From contig JADJBS010000002.1 of assembly GCA_016703665.1 (NCBI GenBank), positions 124,001-188,000 of the forward strand: DNA of 64,000 nt, read 5' to 3'. Origin of the DNA: Candidatus Defluviibacillus avedoerensis. Lineage in GTDB: Bacteria > Pseudomonadota > Gammaproteobacteria > Burkholderiales > Burkholderiaceae_C. Below, in pieces: positions 14,298 to 23,244 of this stretch (the first letter of the stretch is position 1; each line of letters begins with the position of its first letter). The notes below the pieces were generated by a model. It saw nothing but the letters and a program-made list of their open reading frames with translations, made no database searches and was not told the origin of the DNA. The position numbers and the translations under genes are program-made.

Positions 14298-15755
14298 ATG
14301 ACCGCCACCGTTGAAGAGCGCAAGGCCACCAACAAGGCCCTGATTGAAGAAGTGCTGAAGGCCTATCCTGAAAAGATGGCCAAGAGGCGCGCCAAGCACC
14401 TGGGTTCGTTTGAAGAAGGCAAGCCCGATTGCGGCGTCAAGTCCAACATCAAGTCACTGCCTGGCGTGATGACGATTCGCGGTTGCGCTTACGCTGGCTC
14501 CAAAGGCGTGGTGTGGGGCCCTATCAAGGACATGGTGCACATCAGCCATGGCCCGGTTGGCTGCGGCCAGTATTCGTGGGCGGCACGCCGCAACTACTAC
14601 ATCGGCACCACCGGCATCGACACCTTCGTCACCATGCAGTTCACTTCTGACTTCCAGGAGAAGGACATTGTTTTCGGTGGTGACAAAAAGCTGGACAAGA
14701 TCGTGGATGAAATCCAGGAGCTGTTCCCGCTGAACAAGGGCATTTCCATTCAGTCGGAGTGCCCGATCGGCCTGATCGGTGACGACATCGAAGCCGTCTC
14801 CAAGAAGAAGAGCAAAGAGCTGGGCGGCCACACCATCGTGCCCGTGCGATGCGAAGGTTTCCGTGGTGTGAGCCAGTCGCTCGGCCACCACCTGGCAAAT
14901 GACGCTATCCGCGACTGGGTGTTCGACAAGACGGACGCCAACAAGCACCCTGAATTTGTTTCTACGCCGTATGACGTGGCCATCATCGGTGACTACAACA
15001 TCGGCGGCGACGCTTGGTCCAGCCGCATACTGCTCGAAGAGATGGGACTGCGCGTGATCTCGCAGTGGTCTGGCGACGGCACCATTGCCGAAATTGAAAA
15101 CACGCCCAAGGCCAAACTCAATGTGCTGCATTGCTACAGATCGATGAACTACATCAGCCGGCACATGGAAGAAAAGTACGGTGTGCCATGGGTGGAGTAC
15201 AACTTCTTCGGTCCCACCATGATCGAAAAGAGCCTGCGCGAAATCGCCAGCCACTTTGACGACACCATCAAGGCCAAGGCCGAAGAAGTCATCGCCAAGT
15301 ACAAGCCCCTGATGCAGGCCGTGGTGGACAAATTCAAGCCACGCCTCGAAGGCAAAACCGTGATGCTGTACATCGGTGGCCTGCGCCCACGCCACGTCAT
15401 CGGCGCTTACGAAGACCTGGGCATGATCGTGGTCGGCACCGGCTACGAGTTTGGCCACAATGACGACTACCAGCGCACAACGCATTACATCAAAGACGCC
15501 ACGTTGATCTATGACGACGTGACCGGCTTTGAGTTCGAGCACTTTGTCGACAAGGTCAAGCCCGACCTGGTGGGCTCTGGCATCAAGGAAAAGTACGTGT
15601 TCCAGAAGATGGGCGTGCCCTTCCGCCAGATGCACAGCTGGGACTACTCCGGCCCGTACCACGGCTATGACGGCTTTGCCATCTTTGCCCGTGACATGGA
15701 CATGGCCATCTCCAGCCCGATCTGGGGCCTCACCAAGGCTCCCTGGAAGTCTTGA
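14298..15755 (+). CDS. nifD: Nitrogenase MoFe protein alpha chain NifD
   Basis: 485-aa alpha subunit of dinitrogenase. P-cluster cysteines appear in IRGCAYAG, GPVGCGQYSW and VRCEGFRG; the FeMo-co ligands appear as the cysteine in LHCYRSMNYIS and the histidine in QMHSWDYSGPYHGYDG. The catalytic-site neighbours HQ/Arg pattern (NYIGTTG, GLRPRHV) is intact. Length matches Mo-dependent NifD, so this is not an alternative V/Fe nitrogenase. It follows nifH after 73 bases including the hairpin and precedes nifK by 39 bases. Confidence 0.99.
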   Translation: MTATVEERKATNKALIEEVLKAYPEKMAKRRAKHLGSFEEGKPDCGVKSNIKSLPGVMTIRGCAYAGSKGVVWGPIKDMVHISHGPVGCGQYSWAARRNYYIGTTGIDTFVTMQFTSDFQEKDIVFGGDKKLDKIVDEIQELFPLNKGISIQSECPIGLIGDDIEAVSKKKSKELGGHTIVPVRCEGFRGVSQSLGHHLANDAIRDWVFDKTDANKHPEFVSTPYDVAIIGDYNIGGDAWSSRILLEEMGLRVISQWSGDGTIAEIENTPKAKLNVLHCYRSMNYISRHMEEKYGVPWVEYNFFGPTMIEKSLREIASHFDDTIKAKAEEVIAKYKPLMQAVVDKFKPRLEGKTVMLYIGGLRPRHVIGAYEDLGMIVVGTGYEFGHNDDYQRTTHYIKDATLIYDDVTGFEFEHFVDKVKPDLVGSGIKEKYVFQKMGVPFRQMHSWDYSGPYHGYDGFAIFARDMDMAISSPIWGLTKAPWKS

Positions 15756-15794
15756 CCCGCCTACCACCGACTAACCTATCTATTGGAGCCAGCC

Positions 15795-17351
15795 ATGTCT
15801 CAATCCGCTGACAAAGTCATCGACCACGAAATGCTGTTTCGTGAGCCCGAGTATCAAGAAATGCTCGGTAAGAAGAAAGAGTTCGAGTTCAACCACGCCG
15901 ACGACAAGATCAAATCCATCGTCGAATGGACCAAGACCGAAGATTACAAGGCCAAGAACTTTGCCCGTGACTCACTCACCGTCAATCCCGCCAAGGCCTG
16001 CCAGCCGCTGGGCGCTGTGTATGTCGCCAACGGTTTTGCCAAGACCTTGAGTTTTGTGCATGGAAGCCAGGGGTGCGTTGCCTACTACCGCTCGCACTTC
16101 TCGCGCCACTTCAAGGAGCCCACCTCCTGCGTCAGTTCGTCCATGACAGAAGATGCAGCCGTGTTCGGTGGCCTGAACAACATGGTCGACGGTCTGGCCA
16201 ATGCCTACAGCCTGTACAAGCCCGACATGATTGCTGTGTCCACCACCTGCATGGCCGAGGTAATTGGCGATGACGTGGACGCCTTCATCAAGACCAGCAA
16301 GCAAAAGGGCAGCATCCCCGACGAGTTTGATGTGCCGTTTGCACACACCCCCGCTTTTGTGGGCAGCCACATCACCGGCTACGACAACGCACTGATGGGT
16401 GTGTTGCGCCACTTCTGGGATGGCAAGGCCAAGACCACTGAACCACTGGTACGCGTGCCCGATGACAGCATCAATTTCATTGGCGGTTTTGACGGCTTTG
16501 TGGTCGGTAACATGAAGGAAATTCGCCGCATATTTGATCTGTTTGGCGTCAAGGTCAATATCATCTGCGATCCATCCGGTAACTGGAACACACCTACCGA
16601 TGGCGAGTTCCGCATGTACGCTGGCGGCACCACCAAGGAAGAAGTGATAGCGGCTTTGCATGCCAAGGCCACCATCGTCTTCCAGGAATACTGCTGCGAA
16701 AAAACCAGCAAATTCATCGCAGAGCACGGGCAGGAAGTCGTGGTCCTGAACGCGCCGATGGGCGTTGCCGGTACCGACAAGTTCCTGATGGAAATCAGCC
16801 GCCTCACCGGCAAGCCGATTCCGGCCCAGCTGGAAAAGGAACGCGGCGAACTGGTGGACGCCATGGCGGACAGCCAGGCCCATTTGCACGGCAAGCGTTA
16901 CGCCCTGTATGGTGACCCGGACCAAATGCTGGGCACAGCCGCCTTCCTGATGGAGCTGGGTGCGGAGCCTTCACATGTCTTGTCCACCAACGGTGGCAAG
17001 GAGTGGGAGGTCAAGATGAACGCACTGTTTGCGTCGAGCCCCTACGGTGCTGGCTGCAAGGCCTACCCCAAACGCGATCTGTGGCATCTGCGTTCGCTGT
17101 TGTTTACTGAGCCGGTGGACTTCATGATTGGCAACACCTATGGCAAGTTTTTGGAACGCGACACCAAGACGCCGCTGGTGCGCCTGGTGTTCCCGATCTT
17201 CGACCGCCACCACTACCACCGTTACGCGACTTGGGGCTATGACGGCGAAATGCGTGTGCTGGTGATGCTGCTCGACGAGTTCTTTGAAGCACTCGACGGC
17301 AACACCATGGAAATCGCCAAAACCGATTACAGCTACGACATTATTCGATAG
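15795..17351 (+). CDS. nifK: Nitrogenase MoFe protein beta chain NifK
   Basis: 518-aa beta subunit. P-cluster ligands are seen in AKACQPLGAVYV, HGSQGCVAYYRSHF and STTCMAEVIGDDV. The C-terminus ends in the usual Asp/Tyr-rich tail. The start is placed at MSQSADK, with TTGGAGCC upstream; an in-frame ATG 12 bases earlier has no proper ribosome site. A strong hairpin terminator follows after 9 bases. Confidence 0.99.
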   Translation: MSQSADKVIDHEMLFREPEYQEMLGKKKEFEFNHADDKIKSIVEWTKTEDYKAKNFARDSLTVNPAKACQPLGAVYVANGFAKTLSFVHGSQGCVAYYRSHFSRHFKEPTSCVSSSMTEDAAVFGGLNNMVDGLANAYSLYKPDMIAVSTTCMAEVIGDDVDAFIKTSKQKGSIPDEFDVPFAHTPAFVGSHITGYDNALMGVLRHFWDGKAKTTEPLVRVPDDSINFIGGFDGFVVGNMKEIRRIFDLFGVKVNIICDPSGNWNTPTDGEFRMYAGGTTKEEVIAALHAKATIVFQEYCCEKTSKFIAEHGQEVVVLNAPMGVAGTDKFLMEISRLTGKPIPAQLEKERGELVDAMADSQAHLHGKRYALYGDPDQMLGTAAFLMELGAEPSHVLSTNGGKEWEVKMNALFASSPYGAGCKAYPKRDLWHLRSLLFTEPVDFMIGNTYGKFLERDTKTPLVRLVFPIFDRHHYHRYATWGYDGEMRVLVMLLDEFFEALDGNTMEIAKTDYSYDIIR

Positions 17352-17360
17352 TGCCTCGCA

Positions 17361-17388
17361 GGGCTGCGGCACATGCCGTAGCCCTTTT
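17361..17388 (+). terminator. Intrinsic terminator after nifK
   Basis: GGGCTGCGGCA pairs with TGCCGTAGCCC (11 pairs, one G-U) around a 2-base loop and is followed by TTTT. The T run is short, so partial read-through into the ferredoxin and downstream genes is likely; no new promoter is seen before them. Confidence 0.7.
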
Positions 17389-17424
17389 GCGCCTGACTTC
17401 TCATTCAATTCATCGAGAGCATTT

Positions 17425-17772
17425 ATGCCCAACGTAACTTTTAGCTCCCCCAAGATCAAGAAAGACGTGACGGTTTATGCCGTTGCGGGTGATACAAAGA
17501 CACTGCTAGGCATCGCCAAGGCCAACAAGATCCCAGTGGAGCACGAGTGTGAGAACGGAGAGTGTGGCTCCTGCCAGGTGCAGGTGTCCGTGCTGTCCAA
17601 GCAGACGCCTATTGGCGTCGCTATGACCGAAAAAGAAAAAACCGTTCTGCGGCTCGCCGGCAAAATCACAGCAGAGCAAATTGCCAGGGCAGAGACCAGC
17701 GACTTACCCTCACCGTGGCGACTGGCGTGCCAGATGGTCTTGCGCGATGAGGACGTCCTGGTCAAGTTTTAG
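17425..17772 (+). CDS. 2Fe-2S ferredoxin downstream of nifK
   Basis: 115-aa ferredoxin of the plant-type fold. Ligands are C42-X4-C47-X2-C50 and C102, differing in spacing from the adrenodoxin-like protein at 3697. The start is at MPNVTF; the long frame upstream runs through the nifK terminator and is not coding. It probably serves nitrogenase maturation or electron supply. Two bases separate it from the next gene, so it heads a short operon reached by read-through from nifHDK. Confidence 0.88.
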   Translation: MPNVTFSSPKIKKDVTVYAVAGDTKTLLGIAKANKIPVEHECENGECGSCQVQVSVLSKQTPIGVAMTEKEKTVLRLAGKITAEQIARAETSDLPSPWRLACQMVLRDEDVLVKF

Positions 17773-17774
17773 CC

Positions 17775-18092
17775 ATGGCAATCGCCTACATCAAGACGAC
17801 GCTGGATGGCCGCAAGGTTGAGGTGATTGACGGCTGGATCTGTCTGGGTGGTGCGCGTGAGGCAGACGCCCTGATTCCGATGGAAGAGCACCCGAACCGC
17901 CAGGCGATTGTGAAGGCCGTGCCAGATGCCACGCACGCCGGTGGTCGCCTGCCGTTTACGCTGGCGCAGGCAGCCGCAGTGCAAAGCGCGCTCTCCATTG
18001 CGCAACGGAAATTCGATGCCAGCCCTGCGGGCATCACCCAGCGCTTGCGCCAAGCGGTGTGGGCCAAGGCCACAGCGGATGGTGTGGAATAG
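17775..18092 (+). CDS. Unknown nif-cluster protein
   Basis: 105-aa soluble protein, no domain that I recognise. The N-terminal half looks like beta strands (AYIKTTLDGRKVEVIDGWICLGG) and the rest helical. It starts two bases after the ferredoxin stop. One Cys only, no membrane segment. Tight coupling to the ferredoxin suggests a functional link. Confidence 0.7.
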   Translation: MAIAYIKTTLDGRKVEVIDGWICLGGAREADALIPMEEHPNRQAIVKAVPDATHAGGRLPFTLAQAAAVQSALSIAQRKFDASPAGITQRLRQAVWAKATADGVE

Positions 18093-18108
18093 GTCTGCCC
18101 CCACCCGG

Positions 18109-18471
18109 ATGGTCATGTTGACGCGCATGCAATACGACATCCTGCTGGCCAGCGCCCGCAGCCTGCAGGCATTGCTGAAGGAAATGCAGAGTGAAGCTGA
18201 GCTGTTCGCCAGTGCCAATACGCTGCAACGCGTGGAGGTCTGTCTGCTGGTGATGGCCCAGACGCTGACGCACCTTCCCAAGCCCATGCAAGCACGCCTG
18301 GTGCAGGTGGACTGGCATGGTTGGAGCTGCCTGGAAGCACTGCTGGAAAAGAACGCCCATCCACGGCGCGCCGAGGTTTGGTACGGCACACAGTCGCTGG
18401 TGCCCATGACGCTGGAGCTGCTTGCCACACTCAGGCGCCAGGAACCTGTGTGGTTTGAAATCGGTTATTAG
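18109..18471 (+). CDS. Unknown helical nif-cluster protein
   Basis: About 120-aa, Leu/Ala-rich and probably all-helical (SARSLQALLKEMQSEAELF...). The start could be 18109, 18115 or 18127; none has a strong ribosome site. No recognised domain. It lies between the 105-aa unknown gene and the ferritin-like gene in the same direction. Confidence 0.65.
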   Translation: MVMLTRMQYDILLASARSLQALLKEMQSEAELFASANTLQRVEVCLLVMAQTLTHLPKPMQARLVQVDWHGWSCLEALLEKNAHPRRAEVWYGTQSLVPMTLELLATLRRQEPVWFEIGY

Positions 18472-18485
18472 AAAAAGGAACATCC

Positions 18486-18965
18486 ATGCAGAACGTAGAA
18501 GAATTTTTGGCCCACACCATCCAGCTGGAGAGCGAGGCTGCGCTGCGCTTCGGTCAGCTGGCCGACGCCATGATGACCGCAGGCAACAAAGAAGTGGGCC
18601 GCCTGTTCCGCCGCCTTGCGGACTACTCGCTACTGCATCTGGGTGACGCCAAGGCGCGTGCCGGTTTTCGTGATCTGCCAACAATGGAAAGCGGTGACTA
18701 CCGCTGGCCGGATATTGAGAGCCCCGAAGCCGCAGCCATTTGGGCAGCAGACCCATTCATTGGCATCGAACAAGCGCTGCAAGTGGCACTGGACGCCGAG
18801 ACTGCCGGCCTGAATTTCTACGCCGACGTGCTGCAAGCGACCAATGACCCCGAAATCAAGGTACTGGCCAAGGAATTTGTCGACGAAGAGGCTGAGCACG
18901 TGGCCGAGCTCAAGCGCTGGATGCAGTTGCACTTGAGCGGGGCGAAGCTGCCGACGGGGACTTGA
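18486..18965 (+). CDS. Ferritin-like (rubrerythrin-type) di-iron protein
   Basis: 159-aa four-helix protein. Carboxylate/histidine motifs fit a ferritin-like di-iron centre: an early LESEAALRF helix, DYSLLHLGDAK, AETAGLNFY and EEAEHVAEL (E-x2-H). No rubredoxin domain. It may protect nitrogenase from oxygen or peroxide or buffer iron. A good AAAAAGGAA ribosome site precedes the ATG. It is the last gene before the nifEN promoter. Confidence 0.75.
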   Translation: MQNVEEFLAHTIQLESEAALRFGQLADAMMTAGNKEVGRLFRRLADYSLLHLGDAKARAGFRDLPTMESGDYRWPDIESPEAAAIWAADPFIGIEQALQVALDAETAGLNFYADVLQATNDPEIKVLAKEFVDEEAEHVAELKRWMQLHLSGAKLPTGT

Positions 18966-19018
18966 GGTGAAATCTGCGATGTTTTTGCCTTTTTCCGCAA
19001 GTGGAATATACGCTGACA

Positions 19019-19035
19019 GCTATCAAACAAATAGC
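19019..19035. repeat. Dispersed GCTATCAAA...ATAGC repeat copy
   Basis: GCTATCAAACAAATAGC, preceded by TTTTTGCCTTTTTCCGCA, lies between the ferritin-like gene and nifE. The same core recurs in nifN (22036) and in gaps near 30385, 48008, 54411 and 61986. Confidence 0.6.
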
Positions 19036-19192
19036 ACGTGTCGTATTTGGAATTTGGGATTTGGCAAATAGCGGCCGCAAAGGCTAGCTTTGTAGGTGAG
19101 GCACTTTGTCGCATACCCTCCAAACGCGCCAAACAGGGCCTCGAGACCACCCAGATTTGGTCTAGAAAACCACGAAAACTGCCTCATTCCCC

Positions 19193-19208
19193 TGGCACCC
19201 AACTTGCA
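19193..19208 (+). promoter_or_regulatory. Sigma-54 promoter of nifEN
   Basis: TGGCACCCAACTTGCA matches the -24/-12 consensus with canonical spacing, 35 bases before the nifE start. I found no TGT-N10-ACA site in the 277-base gap 18966-19242. Confidence 0.88.
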
Positions 19209-19242
19209 ATGAGACGACTACCCACCCTGCCAGGAGTCCTCC

Positions 19243-20685
19243 ATGTCTGTTTCGCTCAAAGCCAAGATTGCCGATGTGTTCGAAGAGCCGGGTTGCGACA
19301 TCAACCAGGGCAAGAGCGAGAAAGAGCGCAAGAAAGGTTGCACCAAGCAACTGTCTCCTGGCGCTGCAGCCGGTGGCTGCGCATTTGACGGCGCCAAGAT
19401 TGCGCTTCAGCCCGTGGTGGATGTGGCCCACCTGGTGCACGGCCCCATCGCTTGCGAGGGCAATGGCTGGGACAACCGGCACAGTGCATCGTCGGGCTCG
19501 CAGCTGTATCGCATGGGATTCACGACCGACATCAACGAGTTTGACGTGATCTATGGCGCCGAAAAGCGCTTGTTCAAATCCATCCGCGAGATCATCGAAA
19601 AATACGATCCACCCGCCGTGTTTGTGTACCAGACCTGTGTGACCGCGCTGATTGGCGACGACATCGAGGCCGTGTGCAAGCGCGCCGCCGAGAAGTTTGG
19701 CAAGCCCATCATCCCGGTCAATGCGCCCGGCTTCGCGGGCCCCAAGAACCTGGGCAACAAGCTCGGTGCCGAGGCGTTGCTCGATTATGTGATTGGCACG
19801 GTCGAACCAGGGTTCACCACGCCGTATGACATCAACATCATCGGCGAATACAACCTGGTGGGTGAGCTGTGGCAGGTCAAGCCCTTGCTGGAGGCTTTGG
19901 GCATACGCATTCTGTCGTGCATTTCGGGTGATGGCCGCTACAACGAGATTGCCAGTGCCCACCGTGCCAAGGTGAACATGATGGTCTGCTCCAAGTCGAT
20001 GATCAACATCGCCAGCAAGATGCAGCAGCGCTATGGCATCCCGTATTTTGAGGGTTCGTTCTACGGCATCAGCGACATGAGCGACACCTTGCGCCAGATT
20101 GCCAAGCTGTTGGTGGAGACTGGCGCTGGCGCTGATCTGCTGGACCGCACCGAACGCCTGATCGAGGTGGAAGAAGCACGTGCCTGGAAACGCATTGCCG
20201 TTTACAAGCAGAGGCTATCAGGCAAGCGGGTGCTGTTGATCACAGGCGGTGTCAAGTCCTGGTCGGTGGTGTCGGCGCTGCAAGAGGCTGGCATGGAGAT
20301 TGTGGGCACCAGCGTCAAGAAGAGCACCAAAGAGGACAAGCAGAAGATCAAGGAGATCATGGGCGAGGGCGCCGACGCCCACATGATCGACGATATGACG
20401 CCGCGCGAGATGTACGCCATGCTGCGCGATGCGCGCGCCGACATCATGCTGTCGGGGGGGCGGTCGCAGTTTGTAGCGCTCAAGGCACGCATGCCCTGGC
20501 TGGACATCAACCAGGAGCGCCACTACCCCTATGGCGGATACGAGGGCATGGTGGAGCTGGTGCACCAGATTGACCGTGCCATCTTCAACCCGGTCTGGCA
20601 ACAGGTGCGCATCCCCGCGCCTTGGGATGTGTCTGGCGACGACGGCGTGGCGCTGGGCGCCTTGTCACAACTGGCTGCGGCCTGA
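19243..20685 (+). CDS. nifE: FeMo-co scaffold protein NifE
   Basis: 480-aa alpha subunit of the NifEN scaffold, which matures the NifB-co precursor with Mo and homocitrate. NifD-like cysteine positions are conserved in GGCAFDGAK, GPIACEGNGW and YQTCVTALIGDD; a CSKSMINIASK stretch replaces the FeMo-co cysteine region. The ATG has a GGAGTCC ribosome site. It is the first gene of the second sigma-54 unit, 12 bases before nifN. Confidence 0.98.
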   Translation: MSVSLKAKIADVFEEPGCDINQGKSEKERKKGCTKQLSPGAAAGGCAFDGAKIALQPVVDVAHLVHGPIACEGNGWDNRHSASSGSQLYRMGFTTDINEFDVIYGAEKRLFKSIREIIEKYDPPAVFVYQTCVTALIGDDIEAVCKRAAEKFGKPIIPVNAPGFAGPKNLGNKLGAEALLDYVIGTVEPGFTTPYDINIIGEYNLVGELWQVKPLLEALGIRILSCISGDGRYNEIASAHRAKVNMMVCSKSMINIASKMQQRYGIPYFEGSFYGISDMSDTLRQIAKLLVETGAGADLLDRTERLIEVEEARAWKRIAVYKQRLSGKRVLLITGGVKSWSVVSALQEAGMEIVGTSVKKSTKEDKQKIKEIMGEGADAHMIDDMTPREMYAMLRDARADIMLSGGRSQFVALKARMPWLDINQERHYPYGGYEGMVELVHQIDRAIFNPVWQQVRIPAPWDVSGDDGVALGALSQLAAA

Positions 20686-20697
20686 AAGGCGAACCCC

Positions 20698-22101
20698 ATG
20701 GCACGCGTTGTTGAATCCAAAAAAGCCTGCACGGTCAACCCCCTCAAGATGAGCCAACCGCTGGGCGCCAGCTTTGCTTTCCTGGGGCTGGACGCCTGCA
20801 TGCCAGTGATGCATGGCTCGCAGGGCTGCACATCCTTTGGTCTGGTGCTGTTGGTGCGCCACTTCAAGGAGGCGATCCCGCTGCAGACCACAGCGATGAA
20901 CGAGGTCACCACCATCATGGGAGGCTACGACAACATCGAAGCCGCGTTGCTCAATATCCGCAAACGTGCAGCGCCCAAGGTGATCGCCATCTGCTCCACA
21001 GGCTTGACCGAGACCAAGGGCGACGATGTACACGGCTATCTGGTGACGGCACGCAAGCGCCATCCAGAGCTGGCCGATACCGAGATCGTGTATGTCTCCA
21101 CCCCTGACTATGTGGGCGCGTTTGAAGACGGCTACAAGCATGCGGTAACGGCGATTGTGAAGGCCTTGGTGAAGCCGCTTCCTGTGGTGGCGAATCAAGT
21201 CACCCTGTTGCCAGGCAGCCATCTGACACCCGCGGACATCGACGAACTCCGGGAAATCATCGAAGCTTTTGGTCTCACAGCCTGTGTGTTGCCAGACATC
21301 TCCGGATCGCTTGACGGCCACATTCCACCCGATTGGCGCGGCACCACACTGGGTGGCACCACGCTTGAGCAAATCCGCTCAGCCGGTGCGTCGGCCCTGA
21401 CGATCGGTGTGGGCGAACAAACGCGTGAGGCAGCGCTGGCGTTGCAGTCCATTGCTGGCACGCCCTTTGACATCTTTGAGCGACTGACCGGTCTGGCAGC
21501 CAACGACCGGTTCCTGCAGCGCCTGGCGCAGCTGTCGGGCAAGCCGGTGCCGGCCAAGTACCGGCGTCAGCGCAGCCAGCTGCTGGACGCGATGCTGGAC
21601 GGGCACTTTCATACTGGGGGCATCAAGGTGGCCATCGGGGCGGAGCCTGATCTGCTGCTGGCGGTGGGTGGCTTGCTGCATGAGATGGGCGCGGAACTGA
21701 GCTGCTGTGTCAGCACCACGCCGTCGCCCGCGCACGCGCTGCTGCCTGCCGAGCGGGTGACGATTGGCGACCTGGAAGACTTTGAAGTCGCCGCCAAAGA
21801 CAGTGATCTGCTGATCACGCATTCCCATGGGCGACAGGCGGCCGAGCGCTTGAATAAGCCGCTGCTGCGCGTCGGTTTCCCCTTGTTCGACCGCGTTGGC
21901 AATTCGCACCGCTGCCAAGTGGGCTACCGGGGCAGCATGGCGCTGATTTTTGAGGTGGCGAACTTGATGATGGCGCAAATTGAACACCATCACGAGGGAG
22001 ATTGGCCGCTTTCAGCCGTCGCTAAAAGAGTGTCCGCTATCGAACAAATAGCAAATGATCGCATTGAGCCTCAAACCACGCTGGCATCAGCCAGTGCCTG
22101 A
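20698..22101 (+). CDS. nifN: FeMo-co scaffold protein NifN
   Basis: 467-aa beta subunit of NifEN. NifK-like motifs are visible: ACTVNPLKMSQPLGA, HGSQGCTSFGLVLL and CSTGLTETKGDD. The last 30 residues are poorly conserved in the family, and here the coding DNA contains a copy of the dispersed GCTATC...ATAGC repeat (22036-22052) without breaking the frame. It is followed by nifX after 23 bases. Confidence 0.98.
   Translation: MARVVESKKACTVNPLKMSQPLGASFAFLGLDACMPVMHGSQGCTSFGLVLLVRHFKEAIPLQTTAMNEVTTIMGGYDNIEAALLNIRKRAAPKVIAICSTGLTETKGDDVHGYLVTARKRHPELADTEIVYVSTPDYVGAFEDGYKHAVTAIVKALVKPLPVVANQVTLLPGSHLTPADIDELREIIEAFGLTACVLPDISGSLDGHIPPDWRGTTLGGTTLEQIRSAGASALTIGVGEQTREAALALQSIAGTPFDIFERLTGLAANDRFLQRLAQLSGKPVPAKYRRQRSQLLDAMLDGHFHTGGIKVAIGAEPDLLLAVGGLLHEMGAELSCCVSTTPSPAHALLPAERVTIGDLEDFEVAAKDSDLLITHSHGRQAAERLNKPLLRVGFPLFDRVGNSHRCQVGYRGSMALIFEVANLMMAQIEHHHEGDWPLSAVAKRVSAIEQIANDRIEPQTTLASASA
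22036..22052. repeat. Dispersed repeat copy inside nifN 3' end
   Basis: GCTATCGAACAAATAGC differs at one base from the 17-bp copy at 19019-19035 and is read in frame as part of the NifN C-terminal tail. Confidence 0.6.
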
Positions 22102-22124
22102 CCTCGTTTACCTAAGGAATGAAC

Positions 22125-22535
22125 ATGAAAATCGCATTCGCCACACAGGACAAGCAAAGGGTGGACGCCCACTTTGGCTGGGCCAAGAACATTGTGGTCT
22201 ACCAGATTGATGGCCAGGGTTACAGTTTTGTTGAAAACTTCGAGTTTGGCGACAAACTGGAAGAAGACGGTGACGAGGACAAACTCGCCCCCAAACTCGA
22301 AGCCATCAAGGACTGCGCGATTGTGTATGTCGCTGCCATCGGTGGCTCAGCGGCTGCACGTGTGGTGGCGGTCAAGATCCACCCGATCAAGGTGAACGAG
22401 CCTGAGGTGATTCTGGACATTCTGGACAAACTGCAAGTGGTGTTGCAGGGCACGCCACCACCTTGGCTGCGCAAGGCACTGGCCAAGGACAGCGCACCCA
22501 GCTTTGACTTTGACGAAGAGGTGTCCCATGGTTGA
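22125..22535 (+). CDS. nifX: FeMo-co carrier protein NifX
   Basis: 136-aa protein of the NifX/NifY family that binds NifB-co or the VK-cluster and shuttles it to NifEN. MKIAFATQDKQRVDAHFGWAK (broken at its start: MKIAFATQD, then the VDAHFGWAK loop) carries the conserved histidine, and IVYVAAIGGSAAARVV is the central strand. I prefer the ATG at 22125, six bases after AAGGA; an ATG at 22119 abuts the ribosome site. The stop overlaps the next gene. Confidence 0.95.
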   Translation: MKIAFATQDKQRVDAHFGWAKNIVVYQIDGQGYSFVENFEFGDKLEEDGDEDKLAPKLEAIKDCAIVYVAAIGGSAAARVVAVKIHPIKVNEPEVILDILDKLQVVLQGTPPPWLRKALAKDSAPSFDFDEEVSHG

Positions 22536-23028
22536 TTCCGCTACCGTGGACACCGCCACCATCACCGCACCGATGACGGAGGCAGAGCTGATGCTGACCC
22601 CATTTGTGAATCAACTGGTCAAGCAGATGCGCGCCCAGGACACCCACGGCACGTGGGAGGGCAAGAGCGATCTGCAGTTGCTCAAGCCCTACATCCACAC
22701 GCCAGAGGAACGCCGTGCGATCCCCATCATCGGCGACCCAGACCCGGACACCTTGTGGCACCTGGAGATTTTCTATAACGCCATTGCGGTGGCGATTGAA
22801 CGTGAAACAGGCCAGATGGTGTCCCCCATGATGAAGATGAGCCATGAGGGCTTTGGCCGCATGGTCTTGATAGCCGGCCGCCTGGTGGTGGTGAACAAGC
22901 AGTTGCGCGATGTGCATCGCTTTGGTTTTGCATCGCTGGCCAAGCTGGCCGACGCAGGCGGAAAGTTTTTTGACGAAGCGGTAGCCATGATCCGTGCCTA
23001 CCCCGAAGTTGCGCAGTACGGCGCATGA
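22528..23028 (+). CDS. NifX-associated protein (DUF269)
   Basis: 166-aa member of the NifX-associated DUF269 family, nearly always next to nifX. Conserved parts visible are AELMLTPFVNQLVKQMRAQD, the WEGKSDLQLLKPY segment and GFGRMVLIAGRLVVVNKQLRD (each at or below one family motif). Function is unknown but FeMo-co related. The start at 22528 overlaps the nifX stop and has GAAGAGG upstream. Confidence 0.9.
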   Translation: MVDSATVDTATITAPMTEAELMLTPFVNQLVKQMRAQDTHGTWEGKSDLQLLKPYIHTPEERRAIPIIGDPDPDTLWHLEIFYNAIAVAIERETGQMVSPMMKMSHEGFGRMVLIAGRLVVVNKQLRDVHRFGFASLAKLADAGGKFFDEAVAMIRAYPEVAQYGA

Positions 23029-23042
23029 ACCGGAGCCTGACC

Positions 23043-23234
23043 ATGGATGCCGACGAACTCAAAGCAAAGATCAAGAAGTTGAACTCGCAGGCCGTGCAGG
23101 CCAAGATGGATTTGCACGATCTGTCAGAAGACCTGCCCACGGGCTGGGAAAAAATCATGGATGTCGCCCAGCGCTGCCATGATGCCCACGCCGCCTTGAC
23201 CGAGGCCCGCAAGCAGGCCGCGGCCCTGGCCTGA
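23043..23234 (+). CDS. Small helical nif protein (CCE_0567-like)
   Basis: 63-aa two-helix protein starting MDADELKAKIKKLNSQAVQ. The helix-turn-helix hairpin with LPTGWEKI between the helices matches the CCE_0567/Rop-like family seen next to DUF269 in many diazotrophs; some members bind metal. An ATG at 23025 exists but lacks a ribosome site; GGAG precedes 23043. Confidence 0.8.
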   Translation: MDADELKAKIKKLNSQAVQAKMDLHDLSEDLPTGWEKIMDVAQRCHDAHAALTEARKQAAALA

Positions 23235-23244
23235 AAGGAACAGC

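Noticed and set aside
14454..15767. 437-codon minus-strand frame opposite nifD
   Set aside because: Shadow of nifD third-position GC; composition is not protein-like. Similar antisense frames opposite nifH and nifK were left out for the same reason.
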